Assembly: GCF_000421845.1 (NCBI RefSeq)
Contig: NZ_ATXU01000004.1
Span: forward strand, 62,001-126,000
Direction of reading: 5' to 3'
DNA: 64,000 nt
Source of the DNA: Leucobacter chironomi DSM 19883
GTDB lineage: Bacteria; Actinomycetota; Actinomycetes; Actinomycetales; Microbacteriaceae
The position numbers and the translations under genes are program-made. Positions 25,528 through 38,264 of this stretch are shown in pieces; position 1 is the stretch's first letter; each line of letters begins with the position of its first letter. Under the pieces are notes generated by a model. It did no database searches, had not been told where the DNA came from, and was given only the letters and a program-made list of their open reading frames with translations.

Positions 25528-25677
25528 ATGAAGCTCATCCAGCTCCTGCACCGGCCCGTCGTCCTCGTTCCGACCGCGCTCGTCACGGCCTGCCTGCTCG
25601 CCGCGGGCATCGCGTCGGGAGCCTGCGCCTACCTCGGGCACGCGACGCGGGCCCTCGCCGCGATCCCGCTGCCGTAG
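25528..25677 (+). CDS. Small hypothetical membrane peptide
   Basis: 49 residues, possibly real. A basic start (MKLIQLLHRPVV) is followed by one hydrophobic helix, LVTACLLAAGIASGACAYLG. GTGAGGATGGAAG gives a purine-rich ribosome site 4-10 nt before ATG 25528. I do not recognise the family. It could be a single-pass membrane peptide or a chance frame in high-GC DNA. Confidence 0.4.
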   Translation: MKLIQLLHRPVVLVPTALVTACLLAAGIASGACAYLGHATRALAAIPLP

Positions 25678-25769
25678 CCCGTGCCCCGGCGGGACGCCGG
25701 GTTCCTGCGCGCCCGGCGAGACGGGGCCCGCGAACCGTGCCGGGCGCTGACCGCCCGGCACGCGGTGCG

Positions 25770-27161
25770 CTAGGCGAAGAGCGACGCCCCGAGCATGTGC
25801 CCGGCCCGGAAGCCGGGCAGGATGGCGAAGACGGCAGAACCGACGTGCGTGACCCACTCGTTGAGCAGATCGGCCTCGTCGAGCCGCCGCTGGATCGGCA
25901 CGAACTGGGCGAGCGGATCCCGCTGGTAGCAGCCGAACAGCAGCCCGGCCTCGTGCCCCTCGTCGTAGTTCGCGGCCCGGCGGAAGATCCGCTCGGACGG
26001 GTCCTCGGAGTGGGCCCGGCGTATGTGCGCGGCCATCGGGATCACGCTCAGCCCCCGCTCGTCCTTCGCGGCGAAGTCGGCCGGCGTGCGCTCCCCGACG
26101 CCGTCGGGCGCGGTCAGCGGCGCGCCGTCCGACAGGCGGCGACCGATGGTCTGCTCGCGGCCGGGGCGATCCACCCGGTCCCAGGTGTCGAGCTCCATGC
26201 GGATCCTCCGCAGCACGAACGCGGAGCCGCCGGCGAGCCAGCCCGCGTCCCGGCCCAGCCACACGAGCCCGGTGAAACCCGGATCCGCCGGGGCCGGATT
26301 CACCGTGCCGTCGAGCTGGCCCATGAGGTTGCGCATCGTGGTGCCGTCATCTTCGGCACCGCGGGCGCGCCGGAAGCCGCGCTGCCGCCACAGCGGCTCG
26401 GCGAAGCTCGCGAGATCCCGGTCGAGCATGCGGGCGGCGTGCGAGATCGGCAGCGGATCGTCGGCCTCAATCGCGAGCAGCAGGTCGCCGCCGTCGAAGT
26501 CGCCGCTCAGCCGGTCTCGGGCGAATCCCGGCAGCGGACCGAGCCACTTCGGCCGTGCGGCGCCGGCGCGGTCGACGAGTTCCGGCCCCACCCCGACGGT
26601 CACCGTCAGCCGCGCGGGCCGTGCGGCCAGCTCGGGTTCGGGGTCGGCGAGCGGGGCTTCGCCCGAGGTGAGCCCCTCGATGTCTCCCGTCAGCACCCGG
26701 AACATGCGTCGCAGCGCCGCCGCGTCGGTGCCCGGCAGCAGGTGGTAGGCGGCGTAGTGCACGTGCGCGGCCGGCACGGTCGTGACGCCCGCCTGGTGCG
26801 CGCCGTGGCAGGGCAGCGCCTCGCCTCCGAAGCCCGGCAGTTCCCCGCCGGGCCCGAGCGAGGCCTCGGTCTCGGCCGCCGCAGCAGCACCCGGCGCGGG
26901 CGGCTCGGCCGAGCTCCGGGCCGCGCCCGCGCCGAGCGCTCCGCCCGCGCCCAGCACGGCCCCGAGCCCGGCCCCGAATGCGCCGCCCGTGAGCAGCGCC
27001 CGGCGACCGAGCTTCGGCGCGGCGGGCGGCCCCGCGGCGGGACGCGCTGCTGCGCGCCCCGCAGCGCCCGACCCCGCGCCGCCGTGTGCGGCGTCGCGGG
27101 TGTCGGGGCTCGTCGTGCGTGGTGCTGGATCGGTGCGCGGTTCGGGCTCAGTGCCCGGCAT
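25770..27161 (-). CDS. Tat-exported Dyp-type haem peroxidase
   Basis: 463 residues. A long Ala/Pro-rich N-terminus contains the twin-arginine signal LGRRALLTGG (R53-R54) and a hydrophobic stretch, so the folded haem enzyme goes out through Tat. The DyP signature GXXDG is GQLDG at 281-285 and the proximal haem ligand is His379 (AAHIRRAH). It oxidises dyes or other substrates with peroxide; EfeB-type iron roles are the alternative, but no efeU or efeO is nearby. It overlaps the PCuAC gene by 14 bp. In Streptomyces a DyP beside a PCuAC chaperone is linked to copper handling. Confidence 0.92.
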   Translation of the reverse strand: MPGTEPEPRTDPAPRTTSPDTRDAAHGGAGSGAAGRAAARPAAGPPAAPKLGRRALLTGGAFGAGLGAVLGAGGALGAGAARSSAEPPAPGAAAAAETEASLGPGGELPGFGGEALPCHGAHQAGVTTVPAAHVHYAAYHLLPGTDAAALRRMFRVLTGDIEGLTSGEAPLADPEPELAARPARLTVTVGVGPELVDRAGAARPKWLGPLPGFARDRLSGDFDGGDLLLAIEADDPLPISHAARMLDRDLASFAEPLWRQRGFRRARGAEDDGTTMRNLMGQLDGTVNPAPADPGFTGLVWLGRDAGWLAGGSAFVLRRIRMELDTWDRVDRPGREQTIGRRLSDGAPLTAPDGVGERTPADFAAKDERGLSVIPMAAHIRRAHSEDPSERIFRRAANYDEGHEAGLLFGCYQRDPLAQFVPIQRRLDEADLLNEWVTHVGSAVFAILPGFRAGHMLGASLFA

Positions 27162-27741
27162 GGCCGTCCTGCTCGCCGTGCTCGCCGGTGTCGTTCATGC
27201 CGTCGTGCTCGCCGGTGCCGCCGGACTCGCCGTGCTCGCCGTATCTCTCGTTCGCCCCCGAGTAGGCCTTCACGAGCACGGAGAACGACACACTGCTGCC
27301 GTCGGCTAAGGTCACCGTGATCGGCACTTCCTCGCCCGCGAGCAGTTCGGCCGTGAGACCCATGAGCATGATGTGGTCGCCGCCGGGAACGAACTCGATT
27401 GAGCCGCCCGCGGGCACGGTCACGTCGCCCGTGATCTCCTGCATCACCCCGGCCGAGGTCACCTCGTGCAGTTCGGCGCTGTCCGCCGCTTCGCTCTCGA
27501 CCGAGGCGATGACGAGGTCGTCGTCGCCGTGGTTCTCGAGGGTGCCGAAGACACCAGTCATGCCGCCCTGTTCGCCGGCTTTCGCCCAGCCGTCGACGAA
27601 GGCGGCGCTCGGCGCGTCCGCAGAGGCGCCGTCGCTCGCGGGCGCAGCGGTGGAGCATCCGGCGAGCAGCAGCGCGGCGGCGGAGAGCGCGGCCACGGTG
27701 CGGGCGGCGCGGCTGTGCGTGAGGGAGCGAAGGCGGGTCAT
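27148..27741 (-). CDS. PCu(A)C-domain copper chaperone lipoprotein
   Basis: 197 residues. A lipobox LLLAGC puts the lipidated Cys at 29. The PCuAC domain carries the copper set as SAELHEV, GVMQEI and GGDHIMLMG. The C-terminal tail is His-rich (GEHGESGG, GEHDGM, GEHGEQDGHAGH), likely extra copper binding. It should hold Cu(I) outside the membrane and hand it to cuproenzymes. ATG overlaps the copC stop by 4 bp and its end overlaps the DyP gene. Confidence 0.92.
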   Translation of the reverse strand: MTRLRSLTHSRAARTVAALSAAALLLAGCSTAAPASDGASADAPSAAFVDGWAKAGEQGGMTGVFGTLENHGDDDLVIASVESEAADSAELHEVTSAGVMQEITGDVTVPAGGSIEFVPGGDHIMLMGLTAELLAGEEVPITVTLADGSSVSFSVLVKAYSGANERYGEHGESGGTGEHDGMNDTGEHGEQDGHAGH

Positions 27742-28427
27742 GCGCGATCCTCCTCGTCCGAGGCGGCGTCGGCGCGCATGCCCTCGGCACGTCGGCGCTG
27801 GCCGATGAGCACGGCTGCGAGCGCCCCGCCGGCGACGAGCACCGCGCCGATGGAGATCGCGGCGATGGCGCCCGTCGACAGGCCGCCCGGCTCGTCGGAG
27901 GCCGAGCCGGTGCCGTGGTCGTGATCGGCACTGTTGTGATCGGCGCCGTCGGCGCCCTCCGCGGAGCCGCCCTCGGCGCCCTCATCGATTCGTGCGTCGG
28001 GCTCGACGATGACGGCCTCCTCGGCCTGCCAGGCGCTGGGCTCGGTGAGCCGCAGCACGAAGGCGCCGTCGATGGGGTGGCCGTCGCTCGACACGACGCG
28101 CCAGGCCACGTCGTAGTCGCCCTCGGGCAGATCCGCGGCGAGCGGCTGCACGACGTCGGGCCCCGAGACCTCGGGCGTCCCGTCGCTGATGTCCGCGCCG
28201 TCGGCGGAGGTGACGACGATCTCGGTGCCGACCTCGATGATGCTGTTGCTGAAGCTGAGGCGGATCCCGTCGACTCGGCCGTCGTCGGTGGCGACGATGC
28301 TGCGGTCGACGAGTTCGTCGTGGGCGAGCGCCGGTGAGGCGCCGCCGAGGGAGAGGCCGAGCGCGGCGAGCGCGGCGAGGCCCAGGGTTGCGACGCGGGC
28401 GCGGCGCGGTGAAGCAGTGGTGTGCAT
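27738..28427 (-). CDS. CopC-domain copper-binding protein, membrane anchored
   Basis: 229 residues. A signal peptide ends at ALA, leaving a mature N-terminal His (HDELVDRS), the amino-terminal copper brace expected in CopC. The domain continues to SSDGHPIDGAFVLRL. A His/Asp-rich linker (DHNSADHDHG) and one C-terminal helix (about 195-215) anchor it outside the cell. The YcnJ-type CopD half is absent. GAGAAAG precedes ATG 28427. Second gene of the leftward copper/DyP operon. Confidence 0.9.
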   Translation of the reverse strand: MHTTASPRRARVATLGLAALAALGLSLGGASPALAHDELVDRSIVATDDGRVDGIRLSFSNSIIEVGTEIVVTSADGADISDGTPEVSGPDVVQPLAADLPEGDYDVAWRVVSSDGHPIDGAFVLRLTEPSAWQAEEAVIVEPDARIDEGAEGGSAEGADGADHNSADHDHGTGSASDEPGGLSTGAIAAISIGAVLVAGGALAAVLIGQRRRAEGMRADAASDEEDRA

Positions 28428-28551
28428 GGTGGTCTTTCTCGTTCGGCCCGGGCAGCACGGCGGGCGCGCGATGCGCGGCGGTGCTCCGGGCGGAGTTCTG
28501 GTGAGTGGGGGTGTCGCCGTGCGTGCCCACAGCGCGAGCACGGGCGAACCC

Positions 28552-29208
28552 CTATGCGGAGAACGAGAGAGCGGGAGGCCCGCGGTGACTGATCGCGGAT
28601 CGGGCGGAGGTGCGCACGCGCAGCGGCGCGCGGAAGACGAGGGGGCGGATCGCGGGGCGCCGTGACACCGCGACGAGCCGGGGCGGTCGCTGCGGCAGCA
28701 CCCGGCGGACGAGGCGTGCGAGGGCCAGCCAGGCGTGCTCGCCGCGGTGCAGCAGCGCGACCGTGAGCACCGCGGCGATAGCGTGCCCGATCCACATCGC
28801 GGCATCGGCGGAGGCCGCGGTCGCGACGTCGGGTGCGAAGTTCTGCAGTGCGGCGAGGTGCGCGGCGTGCGGCGACGCCGGGGGACCGGCGGGGGCGGTG
28901 CCGACGAGGTCGATGCCCGCGAAGATCCAGTGGTAGAGGAACTGCGCGGTGCCGACGGCGGCGGCGAGCCGCCAGAGCGAGGCGATGCGGCCCGCGAGCG
29001 CGGTGCACAGCGGGAGGGCGAGAATCGCGGTCACCGCGACCGCCGGCCAGGTGATGGCGCCGCCGGCGATCCCGTGCGAGGCCGCGGCGAGCAGCGTGGC
29101 CGCGAGTGCGCCCGCCGTACCCCGCGCGGTGCGCGCGCCGCGGCTCATGGGGATGCGGTGCGAGACGGCGCTCCGATGAGCGCGCTCCTGCGGCCGCGGT
29201 CCCTGCAT
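28552..29208 (-). CDS. Membrane protein of unknown function heading the copper/DyP operon
   Basis: 218 residues with about four hydrophobic helices (near 30-48, 50-70, 75-95 and 130-152), His residues in loops ([34 protein letters not shown]) and a basic C-terminus. No family recognised. The position upstream of CopC, PCuAC and DyP genes suggests a role in copper entry or sensing (inference). ATG 29208 follows TAGACT by 7 nt on this strand, supporting a leaderless start; an in-frame ATG at 29148 is an alternative. Confidence 0.7.
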   Translation of the reverse strand: MQGPRPQERAHRSAVSHRIPMSRGARTARGTAGALAATLLAAASHGIAGGAITWPAVAVTAILALPLCTALAGRIASLWRLAAAVGTAQFLYHWIFAGIDLVGTAPAGPPASPHAAHLAALQNFAPDVATAASADAAMWIGHAIAAVLTVALLHRGEHAWLALARLVRRVLPQRPPRLVAVSRRPAIRPLVFRAPLRVRTSARSAISHRGPPALSFSA

Positions 29209-29215
29209 ACCCGCC

Positions 29216-29221
29216 AGTCTA
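29216..29221 (-). promoter_or_regulatory. -10 element of leaderless copper/DyP operon
   Basis: TAGACT read leftward, 7 nt before ATG 29208. Identical in sequence to the hisC hexamer. Confidence 0.55.
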
Positions 29222-29347
29222 CCGGGCGCCCAGCGCGGAAAGGGCCGCGCGGGTGACCTCGGCGAATCAGCAGAGATGGATCGGGCAGGCTGCGGGAGAA
29301 TAGGAAGGAGAGGCGCGCTGCGCCGCCGGTTTCGTCGAGGAGGGTGC

Positions 29348-30129
29348 ATGTCCCGCAGTGAGCAGACCCGGGAGATGACCGGCCGCATCGACCTGAACAG
29401 CGATCTCGGCGAGTCGGGCGGCGGGCGGGTGTTCGACGACGCCGCGGTGCTGCCCTCCATCTCGAGCGCGAACGTGGCGTGCGGGTTCCACGCGGGCGAG
29501 CCGGGAGGCATCCGCCTCACCTGTCGTCGCGCCGCCGAGCTGGGGGTGACGGTGGGGGCGCATCCTGGCTACCGCGACTTCGAGGGCTTCGGCCGCCGCT
29601 TCATGGACGTCGACCTGAGCGAGCTGACCGACGAGGTGATCTACCAGATCGGCGCGGTGCAGGCGGTGGCGCGCAGCGTGGGCACCGAGGTGCGCTACGT
29701 GAAGCCGCACGGTGGGCTCTACAACGCCATCGCGGTGCGCGAAGATCAGGCGCGCGCGGTGACGCGGGCCATTCTCGAGCTCGACGATTCGCTGCCGCTG
29801 ATGGTGCTGCCCGGCTCGGTGATCGAGCGGGTGGCGCGTGACTCGGGGCTGCGCACCGTCAGTGAGGCCTTCGCGGATCGCGGCTACCTGCCCGACGGCA
29901 CGCTCGTGCGCCGGGGGCTCCCCGGCGCGCTGCTCGCGCCGGAGGCTGCGGTCGCGCAGGCGCTGCGGATGGCCACCGAGGGGCGGATCGTCGCGCACGA
30001 CGGCACCGAGATCGCCATCGCCGCCGACAGCATCTGCCTGCACGGCGACGACCCGGCGGCGGTGCGGCTCGCCCGCGACATCCGCGCGGCGCTCGAGGGC
30101 GCGGGCGTCTCGATCCGGAGCTTCGCGTA

Positions 30130-30130
<1 letters not shown>
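29348..30130 (+). CDS. pxpA: 5-oxoprolinase subunit PxpA (LamB/YcsF family)
   Basis: 260 residues. [12 protein letters not shown] at the N-terminus, [30 protein letters not shown] and [11 protein letters not shown] are the LamB/YcsF hallmarks. With PxpB and PxpC it opens 5-oxoproline to glutamate using ATP, clearing a damage metabolite. GGAGG lies 6 nt before ATG 29348. The following gene starts within its stop codon and fuses the two partners. Confidence 0.95.
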
Positions 30131-33054
<2,924 letters not shown>

Positions 33055-33055
<1 letters not shown>

Positions 33056-35643
33056 TGCGCGTTCCACTCAGCTGGCTCGGCGAGTTCGTCTCGCTGCCCG
33101 ACGACGTCACCCCCGAGCAGGTGCACGCCGACCTCGTGCGCGTGGGCTTCGAAGAGGAATCGATCCGCCGCTTCGACGTCACCGGCCCCGTGGTCGTGGG
33201 CGAGGTGCTCTCGCGCGAGCCCGAGGAGCACTCCAACGGCAAGACCGTCAACTGGTGCCAGGTGCGGGTCGCCCCCGAAGGCGAGCGCGCCGCCGACGGC
33301 GGCGCAGACGTGCGCGGCATCGTCTGCGGTGCCCACAACTTCGAGGCGGGCGACAAGGTCGTGGCGACCCTGCCCGGAGCCGTGCTGCCCGGCGGCTTCG
33401 AGATCGCCGCCCGCAAGACCTACGGCCACGTCTCCGACGGCATGATCGCCTCGGCGCGCGAGCTCTCGCTCGGCGACGACCACGACGGCATCATCGTGCT
33501 CTCCCGACTGGGCTTCGACCCGGCGCAGCTCGTGCCCGGCACCGACGCGAAGGCGCTGCTCGGCATCGATCAGACCGCGGTCGAGATCAACGTGACCCCG
33601 GATCGCGGCTACGCCTTCTCGATCCGCGGCGTCGCCCGGGAGTACGCGCACGCCACGGGCGCGACCTTCGCGGATCCGGCGCTCGCGAGCGAGCCGGCAC
33701 CCGCTTCGGGCTTCCCCGTCACCTTCGCCGACGACGCGCCCATCCGCGGACGCGCGGGAGCGACAGGCTTCGTGACCCGAGTCGTGCGGGGCATCGACCA
33801 GTCGCGGCCCACCCCGGCCTGGATGGTGGCGCGCCTGCAGCTCGCCGGCATCCGCTCGCTGTCGCTCGAGGTCGACATCTCGAACTACGTGATGCTCGAA
33901 CTCGGCAACCCGCTGCACGCCTACGACCTCGCGAAGCTGCAGGGCGGCATCACCGTGCGCCGCGCGCAGGCCGGCGAGACCTTGGTGACGCTCGACGGCC
34001 AGGAGCGCGCGCTGCACCCCGAAGACCTCGTGATCGCCGACGACTCCGGCGCGATCGGCCTCGCGGGCGTCATGGGCGGCGAGTCGACCAAGGCCGATGA
34101 GCGCACGACCGACGTGCTCATCGAGGCCGCCACCTTCGACCCCGTGTCGATCGCCCGCTCCTCGCGCCGCCACAAGCTGCCGAGCGAAGCGTCCAAGCGC
34201 TTCGAGCGCGGCGTCGATCCGCTCGTGGCGCGCGCCGCCGCCCAGCGCATGGTCGACCTGCTCGTCGAGCTGGCGGGCGGCACCGCCGACGAGCTCGGCA
34301 GCGAGATCGTCGCGCGCTGGGAGGCGCCCGCCGTGCGCCTGCCGATGGCGAGCGTCAACGGCCTGCTCGGCGCCGACTACACCGACGACGAGATCCGCGG
34401 CTCGATCGAGATGATCGGCTGCACCGTCTCCGCGGCCGAGCCCGGTGCGCTGCTCGTCTCGCCGCCCAGCTGGCGCAGCGATCTGTCGCGCCCCGCCGAC
34501 CTCATCGAGGAGGTCGCGCGCATCGTCGGCTACGACCGCATCCCCTCGGAACTGCCCGTCGCCCCGGCCGGTCGCGGGCTCACCCGCGAGCAGCGCCTGC
34601 GCCGTCGCGCGGCGAACGTGGTGACCGCGGCCGGTCTCGACGAGGTGCAGAGCTACCCCTTCGTGTCGCGTGCGCAGCTCACCGCCTTCGGTGCGGGCGC
34701 CGAGTCCGGCGACATCGACGCCGACGCCCCGATCGACGCGGTGCGCCTCGCGAACCCGCTCGACGGCGAGGCGCCGTTCCTGCGCCGCTCGCTGCTGCCC
34801 GGCCTCGTGACCGCCGCACAGCGCAACGTGTCGCGCGGTGTGACCGATCTGGCGCTCGTCGAGTTCGGCGCGGTGTTCGAGCCGTCGACGCGCTCCGGGC
34901 AGGCCGGCACCGAGACCGTGCCGCCGCTCGCCGAGCGCCCCTCCGACGAGGTGCTGGCCGAGCTGAACGCCTCGATCCCGGCTCAGCCGCGCCGCGCCGC
35001 CGGCCTGCTGCTCGGCGACGCCGTCGCCAAGCAGCCCGGCGAGGCCGCGCGAGCCTTCGACTGGGCCGACGCGCTCGACGCGGCCCGCACGGTCGCCGCC
35101 GCGGTCTCCGCAGAGCTCGTGGTCTCGCAGGGAGCGCACCGCGCGTTCCACCCGGGCCGCACGGCCGAGCTGGCGATCCGCGTGTCCGACGACGCCGACG
35201 GCGACGAGGGCGGCCTCGAGGTCGTGGGCGTCGCGGGCGAGCTGCTGCCCGAGCTCGTGGCCGCGCACCACCTGCCCGGTCGCGTCGCCGCGTTCGAGAT
35301 CGACCTCGACCGCATCATCGCGCTCGCCCCGCGCGAGCCCGAGACCGCTCCGCTCTCGACCTACCCCGCCGCCACGCAGGATCTCACGCTGGTCGTCGGC
35401 GATGAGGTGCCCGCCGGCGACGTGCTCGCGGTGGTCGTGGCGGGAGCCGGCGAGCTGCTCGAACAGGCGCGCGTTGTCGACGACTACCGCGGCACCGGCA
35501 TCGAGCCGGGGCAGAAGGCGATCACGTTCGCGCTGCGATTCCGCGCAGCCGACCGCACCCTGAAGGCGGAAGAGGCGAGCGAGGCGAAGCTCGCGGGCGT
35601 GGCCGCAGCCGAGCTGGCCTTCGACGCCAAGCTGCGGGAGTAG
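33055..35643 (+). CDS. pheT: Phenylalanyl-tRNA synthetase beta subunit
   Basis: 862 residues. It starts MRVPLSWLGEFVSLP, has a tRNA-binding OB domain (VCGAHNF), the B3/4 editing region with LEVDISNYVMLELGNPLHAYD, a B5 region and the catalytic-like LVEFGAVFEP region, and ends with the ferredoxin-fold anticodon-binding domain (PAATQDLTLVVGDEVP to the C-terminus). The ATG lies in TAATG with the pheS stop, giving translational coupling. Confidence 0.98.
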
Positions 35644-35964
35644 GGAGCGGGGCTGGGCCTGGTCCGGTTCCTCCCTCTCGTCCTCCCGATCCTCTCGCGA
35701 AATTGCCCGCGCGTGCGCGGCACTGTTCCCGGATAGTGCTGCAGACGCGCGGGCGATTCGCTGTCTCGGGGCGGCTGGGGCGGTTGAGACGGTTGCGCGT
35801 CGGGCGCATGAGCCGTGCCGGCGGGTGCGGTGCAGCGCTCGGGGCTTGACCGGCGGCGCACGGCTGGGCGGAATGCTTGCCGGTGCTCCCGCTGGTCGGG
35901 TACGACTGGGGTCGGGGACGGCGCGCGCCGTTCACCGCAGGCCCGAGCACGAAGGAGCGTCGAA
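35644..35964. other. 321-bp gap between pheT and the RidA-like gene
   Basis: No credible open frame. It holds the long palindrome at 35697-35761 and, near its end, GAAGGAG at 35951-35957 serving the RidA-like gene. TACGACT near 35903 could be a -10. Nothing else stands out. Confidence 0.6.
35697..35761. repeat. Long imperfect palindrome after pheT
   Basis: Outer arms 35697-35714 (GCGAAATTGCCCGCGCGT) and 35745-35761 (ACGCGCGGGCGATTCGC) pair with two irregularities; the inner GGCACT and AGTGCT continue the stem across a few mismatches. It may end pheT transcription, but it has no T-run and resembles the other long palindromes in size. Confidence 0.7.
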
Positions 35965-36375
35965 GTGAGCGTTGAACTGTTCAGCCCGGAGGGGATGGCT
36001 CAGGAGGTGCCGTTCCGGCATGTGGCGGTCGGCACCGGCAGCCGCACGGTGTGCGTCGCCGGTCAGGTGTCGGCGAACGAGCAGGGCGAACCGGTCGCCC
36101 CGGGCGATCTGCCCGGTCAGGTGGCGCAGGCGCTGCGCAACGTCGCGGCGGGCCTCGCCGGGGCCGGTGCGAGCTTCTCCGACGTGGTGCGGTTGCGCTT
36201 CTACCTCACCGACTGGCGTACCGAGAAGCACGACGACTTCCTGGCCGGCATCGCGGAGGTCGCCGAGGAACTCGGGATCCCGCAGCCCATGCCGCCCTCC
36301 ACGCTCATCGGGGTGGCGGCGCTGTTCGAGCCGCACGTGCTCATCGAGATCGAAGCGACCGCCGTGCTCGACTGA
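35965..36375 (+). CDS. RidA/YjgF-family protein
   Basis: 136 residues, a single Rid domain: RTVCVAGQVSANEQG, QVAQALRNVAAGLAGAGASFSDVVRLRFYLTD and LIEIEATAVLD. Canonical RidA hydrolyses reactive enamine/imines made by PLP enzymes and needs a conserved Arg in a PARS-type motif. Here the segment is MPPSTLIGVAALF, without that Arg, so it belongs to another Rid subgroup whose reaction is unclear. GAAGGAG sits 7-13 nt before GTG 35965. Likely monocistronic. Confidence 0.88.
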   Translation: MSVELFSPEGMAQEVPFRHVAVGTGSRTVCVAGQVSANEQGEPVAPGDLPGQVAQALRNVAAGLAGAGASFSDVVRLRFYLTDWRTEKHDDFLAGIAEVAEELGIPQPMPPSTLIGVAALFEPHVLIEIEATAVLD

Positions 36376-36459
36376 TGCGGTGCGCCGACTGCGGGCCGAC
36401 CCGTTGTCAGTGTCAGTGGTTACGAGGATACTGAAAAGCATCATCGCGAGGAGGCGATC

Positions 36460-37386
36460 ATGACCGCTCAGAAGATCATTCCCAACATCTGGTGCAACCG
36501 CAACGCCGAACAGGTCGGCGATTTCTACGCGCGGGCGTTCCCGGGGGCCAGCTCGACGGTCGAGGCGCGCTACCCGAATGACGGCCTGCTCGACTTCCAG
36601 CTGGAGTTCGCGGGCGCGCCGCTCACCGTATCGGTCGACATCCCGGATCCGCGAGGCGCCGACACGACGCGCCTCACGCTCATCAACGCGGGCGACGAGT
36701 TCGCGCCGAACCCGTCGATCTCGTTCATGCTGAACTTCGATCCGCTCATGTTCGGGGGCGACGAAGACGCTGCGCGGGCGCAGCTCGACCAGCTGTGGGG
36801 CCTGCTCTCCGAGGGCGGCAGCGTGCTCATGGATCTGGGGGAGTACCCGTTCAGCCGACGCTACGGCTGGGTGCAGGATCGCTTCGGCGTGAGCTGGCAG
36901 CTCATGCTCACCGACCCCTCAGGTGAGCCGCGTCCGTTCATCGTGCCGTCGCTCATGTTCTCCGGGCGGGCGCAGAACCGGGCCTCGGAGGCCATCGATT
37001 TCTACGCTTCCGTGTTCGCCGACGCTGCGGCGGGCGGGCGCTTCCCCTACGGCGCGCCCTCGGGGCCGGCGAGCGCCGAGGCGCTCATGTACGGCGAGTT
37101 CCGCGTGGGCGAGCAGTGGTTCGCGGTCATGGATTCGGGTGTCGAGCAGCCGTTCGACTTCGGTTGCGGGGTGTCGCTCGAAGTGCAGTGCGCTGATCAG
37201 GCCGAGATCGACAGCCTGTGGGAAGCGCTCTCCGCGGTGCCCGAGGCCGAGCAGTGCGGCTGGCTGGCGGATCGCTTCGGCGTGAGCTGGCAGATCGTGC
37301 CCGCGAACATGGGGGAGCTGATGCAGCGCCCCGACGCCTACGAGCACATGATGGAGATGAAGAAGATCGTCATCGCCGATTTCTGA
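36460..37386 (+). CDS. VOC-superfamily protein, duplicated PhnB-like domain
   Basis: 308 residues made of two PhnB/glyoxalase-like halves, each with an xFYARAFPG/DFYASVFAD opening and a YGWVQDRFGVSWQLM/CGWLADRFGVSWQIV close. Such proteins are often misnamed 3-demethylubiquinone methyltransferases. The enzymatic role is unknown; typical VOC metal His/Glu positions are not evident. GAGGAGG lies about 8 nt before ATG 36460. Confidence 0.85.
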   Translation: MTAQKIIPNIWCNRNAEQVGDFYARAFPGASSTVEARYPNDGLLDFQLEFAGAPLTVSVDIPDPRGADTTRLTLINAGDEFAPNPSISFMLNFDPLMFGGDEDAARAQLDQLWGLLSEGGSVLMDLGEYPFSRRYGWVQDRFGVSWQLMLTDPSGEPRPFIVPSLMFSGRAQNRASEAIDFYASVFADAAAGGRFPYGAPSGPASAEALMYGEFRVGEQWFAVMDSGVEQPFDFGCGVSLEVQCADQAEIDSLWEALSAVPEAEQCGWLADRFGVSWQIVPANMGELMQRPDAYEHMMEMKKIVIADF

Positions 37387-37514
37387 CTCGTGGAGCCCAC
37401 CGCCACCGGCGCGGGCCGAGCAGCTTGTGCGCGGCTGCGTGCGCGGGGAAAGCGGTGCAGCGGAGTACACTCCGGAGAGCTGACGTGAGGCGGAAGAGGC
37501 GGAAGGGGGTCCGG

Positions 37515-38264
37515 ATGCGGGTGCGTGCGAGTTCGGTGAGCAAGGGGCCGGGCGGACGGGCGCTGCCTCCGACCGACGTGCACCTCGCCTCGGGCACGGC
37601 GGTGTTCGTCGAGGCCGAGACCGCGCAGCGCCCGACGGTGCTCGGGCTCATCGTCACCGGGCGCATGCGGCCCGATACCGGTGAGGTGACGATCGACGGC
37701 GCCCCGGATCCGCGGGCGCTGCGGCGGCGGCTCGCCCTCGTCGATGCGCCTGATGTGAGCGAGCCGCACGGAGACGTCCGCCTCGCCGAAGTCGTGGCCG
37801 AGGAGCTGATGTTCGCGGGGCGCCCCCGCGGACCCCTCGCGGTGCGGCGCGTGCTCGAAGCTCTGGGGGTCGCGCAGCACGCGCGCACCCCGATGGCGGA
37901 TCTCGCGCCGGGCGCCCGGGTGCGGGTGCTCTGCGAGCTCGCGCTCGAGCGTCCCGAGACCGACGGCCTCGTACTCGTCTCGCCGGATCGTCATGGCGGG
38001 GATCCGTCGGAGTGGTGGGCCATCGCCTGCGAGCTCGCGGAGCGGGGAGCTGCGATCCTGGTGATCGCGGGTCTCGCCTCCCGCGCGGCCATCACGGCCG
38101 CTCCCGGCGGGTGGGGCACGGGCGAGGTTGCCCCGCTGCGGGCCGGGCAGCTGGAGCATCCGGAGATCGCGGAACCGCAGGAGCACCAGGCCGCACGGGA
38201 ACCCCGGGAGCCCCGAGCACTCCCGGAGCATCCCGCGCACGCGACGGGGGAGGAGCGCCCGTGA
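37515..38264 (+). CDS. Degenerate ABC-ATPase-like protein paired with YhgE/Pip protein
   Basis: 249 residues. It keeps the outline of an ABC nucleotide-binding domain, with TGRMRPDTGEVTIDG after the P-loop position and LAPGARVRVLCELAL at the signature position. Catalytic motifs are lost: the P-loop position reads VEAETAQRPT (32-41), without GxGK; the LSGGQ position is DLAPGAR; the Walker B end is LVLVSPD (152-158), where Asp-Glu would be Ser-Pro. Hence it probably cannot hydrolyse ATP. The Pro/Glu-rich C-terminus (about 215-249) is disordered. The stop overlaps the YhgE/Pip start by 4 bp, so the two are partners. TACACT near 37466 may be the -10. Confidence 0.75.
   Translation: MRVRASSVSKGPGGRALPPTDVHLASGTAVFVEAETAQRPTVLGLIVTGRMRPDTGEVTIDGAPDPRALRRRLALVDAPDVSEPHGDVRLAEVVAEELMFAGRPRGPLAVRRVLEALGVAQHARTPMADLAPGARVRVLCELALERPETDGLVLVSPDRHGGDPSEWWAIACELAERGAAILVIAGLASRAAITAAPGGWGTGEVAPLRAGQLEHPEIAEPQEHQAAREPREPRALPEHPAHATGEERP

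Noticed and set aside
25770-27161. EfeB of a ferrous-iron uptake system
   Set aside because: The DyP fold fits, but efeU and efeO are absent and the operon partners are copper proteins.
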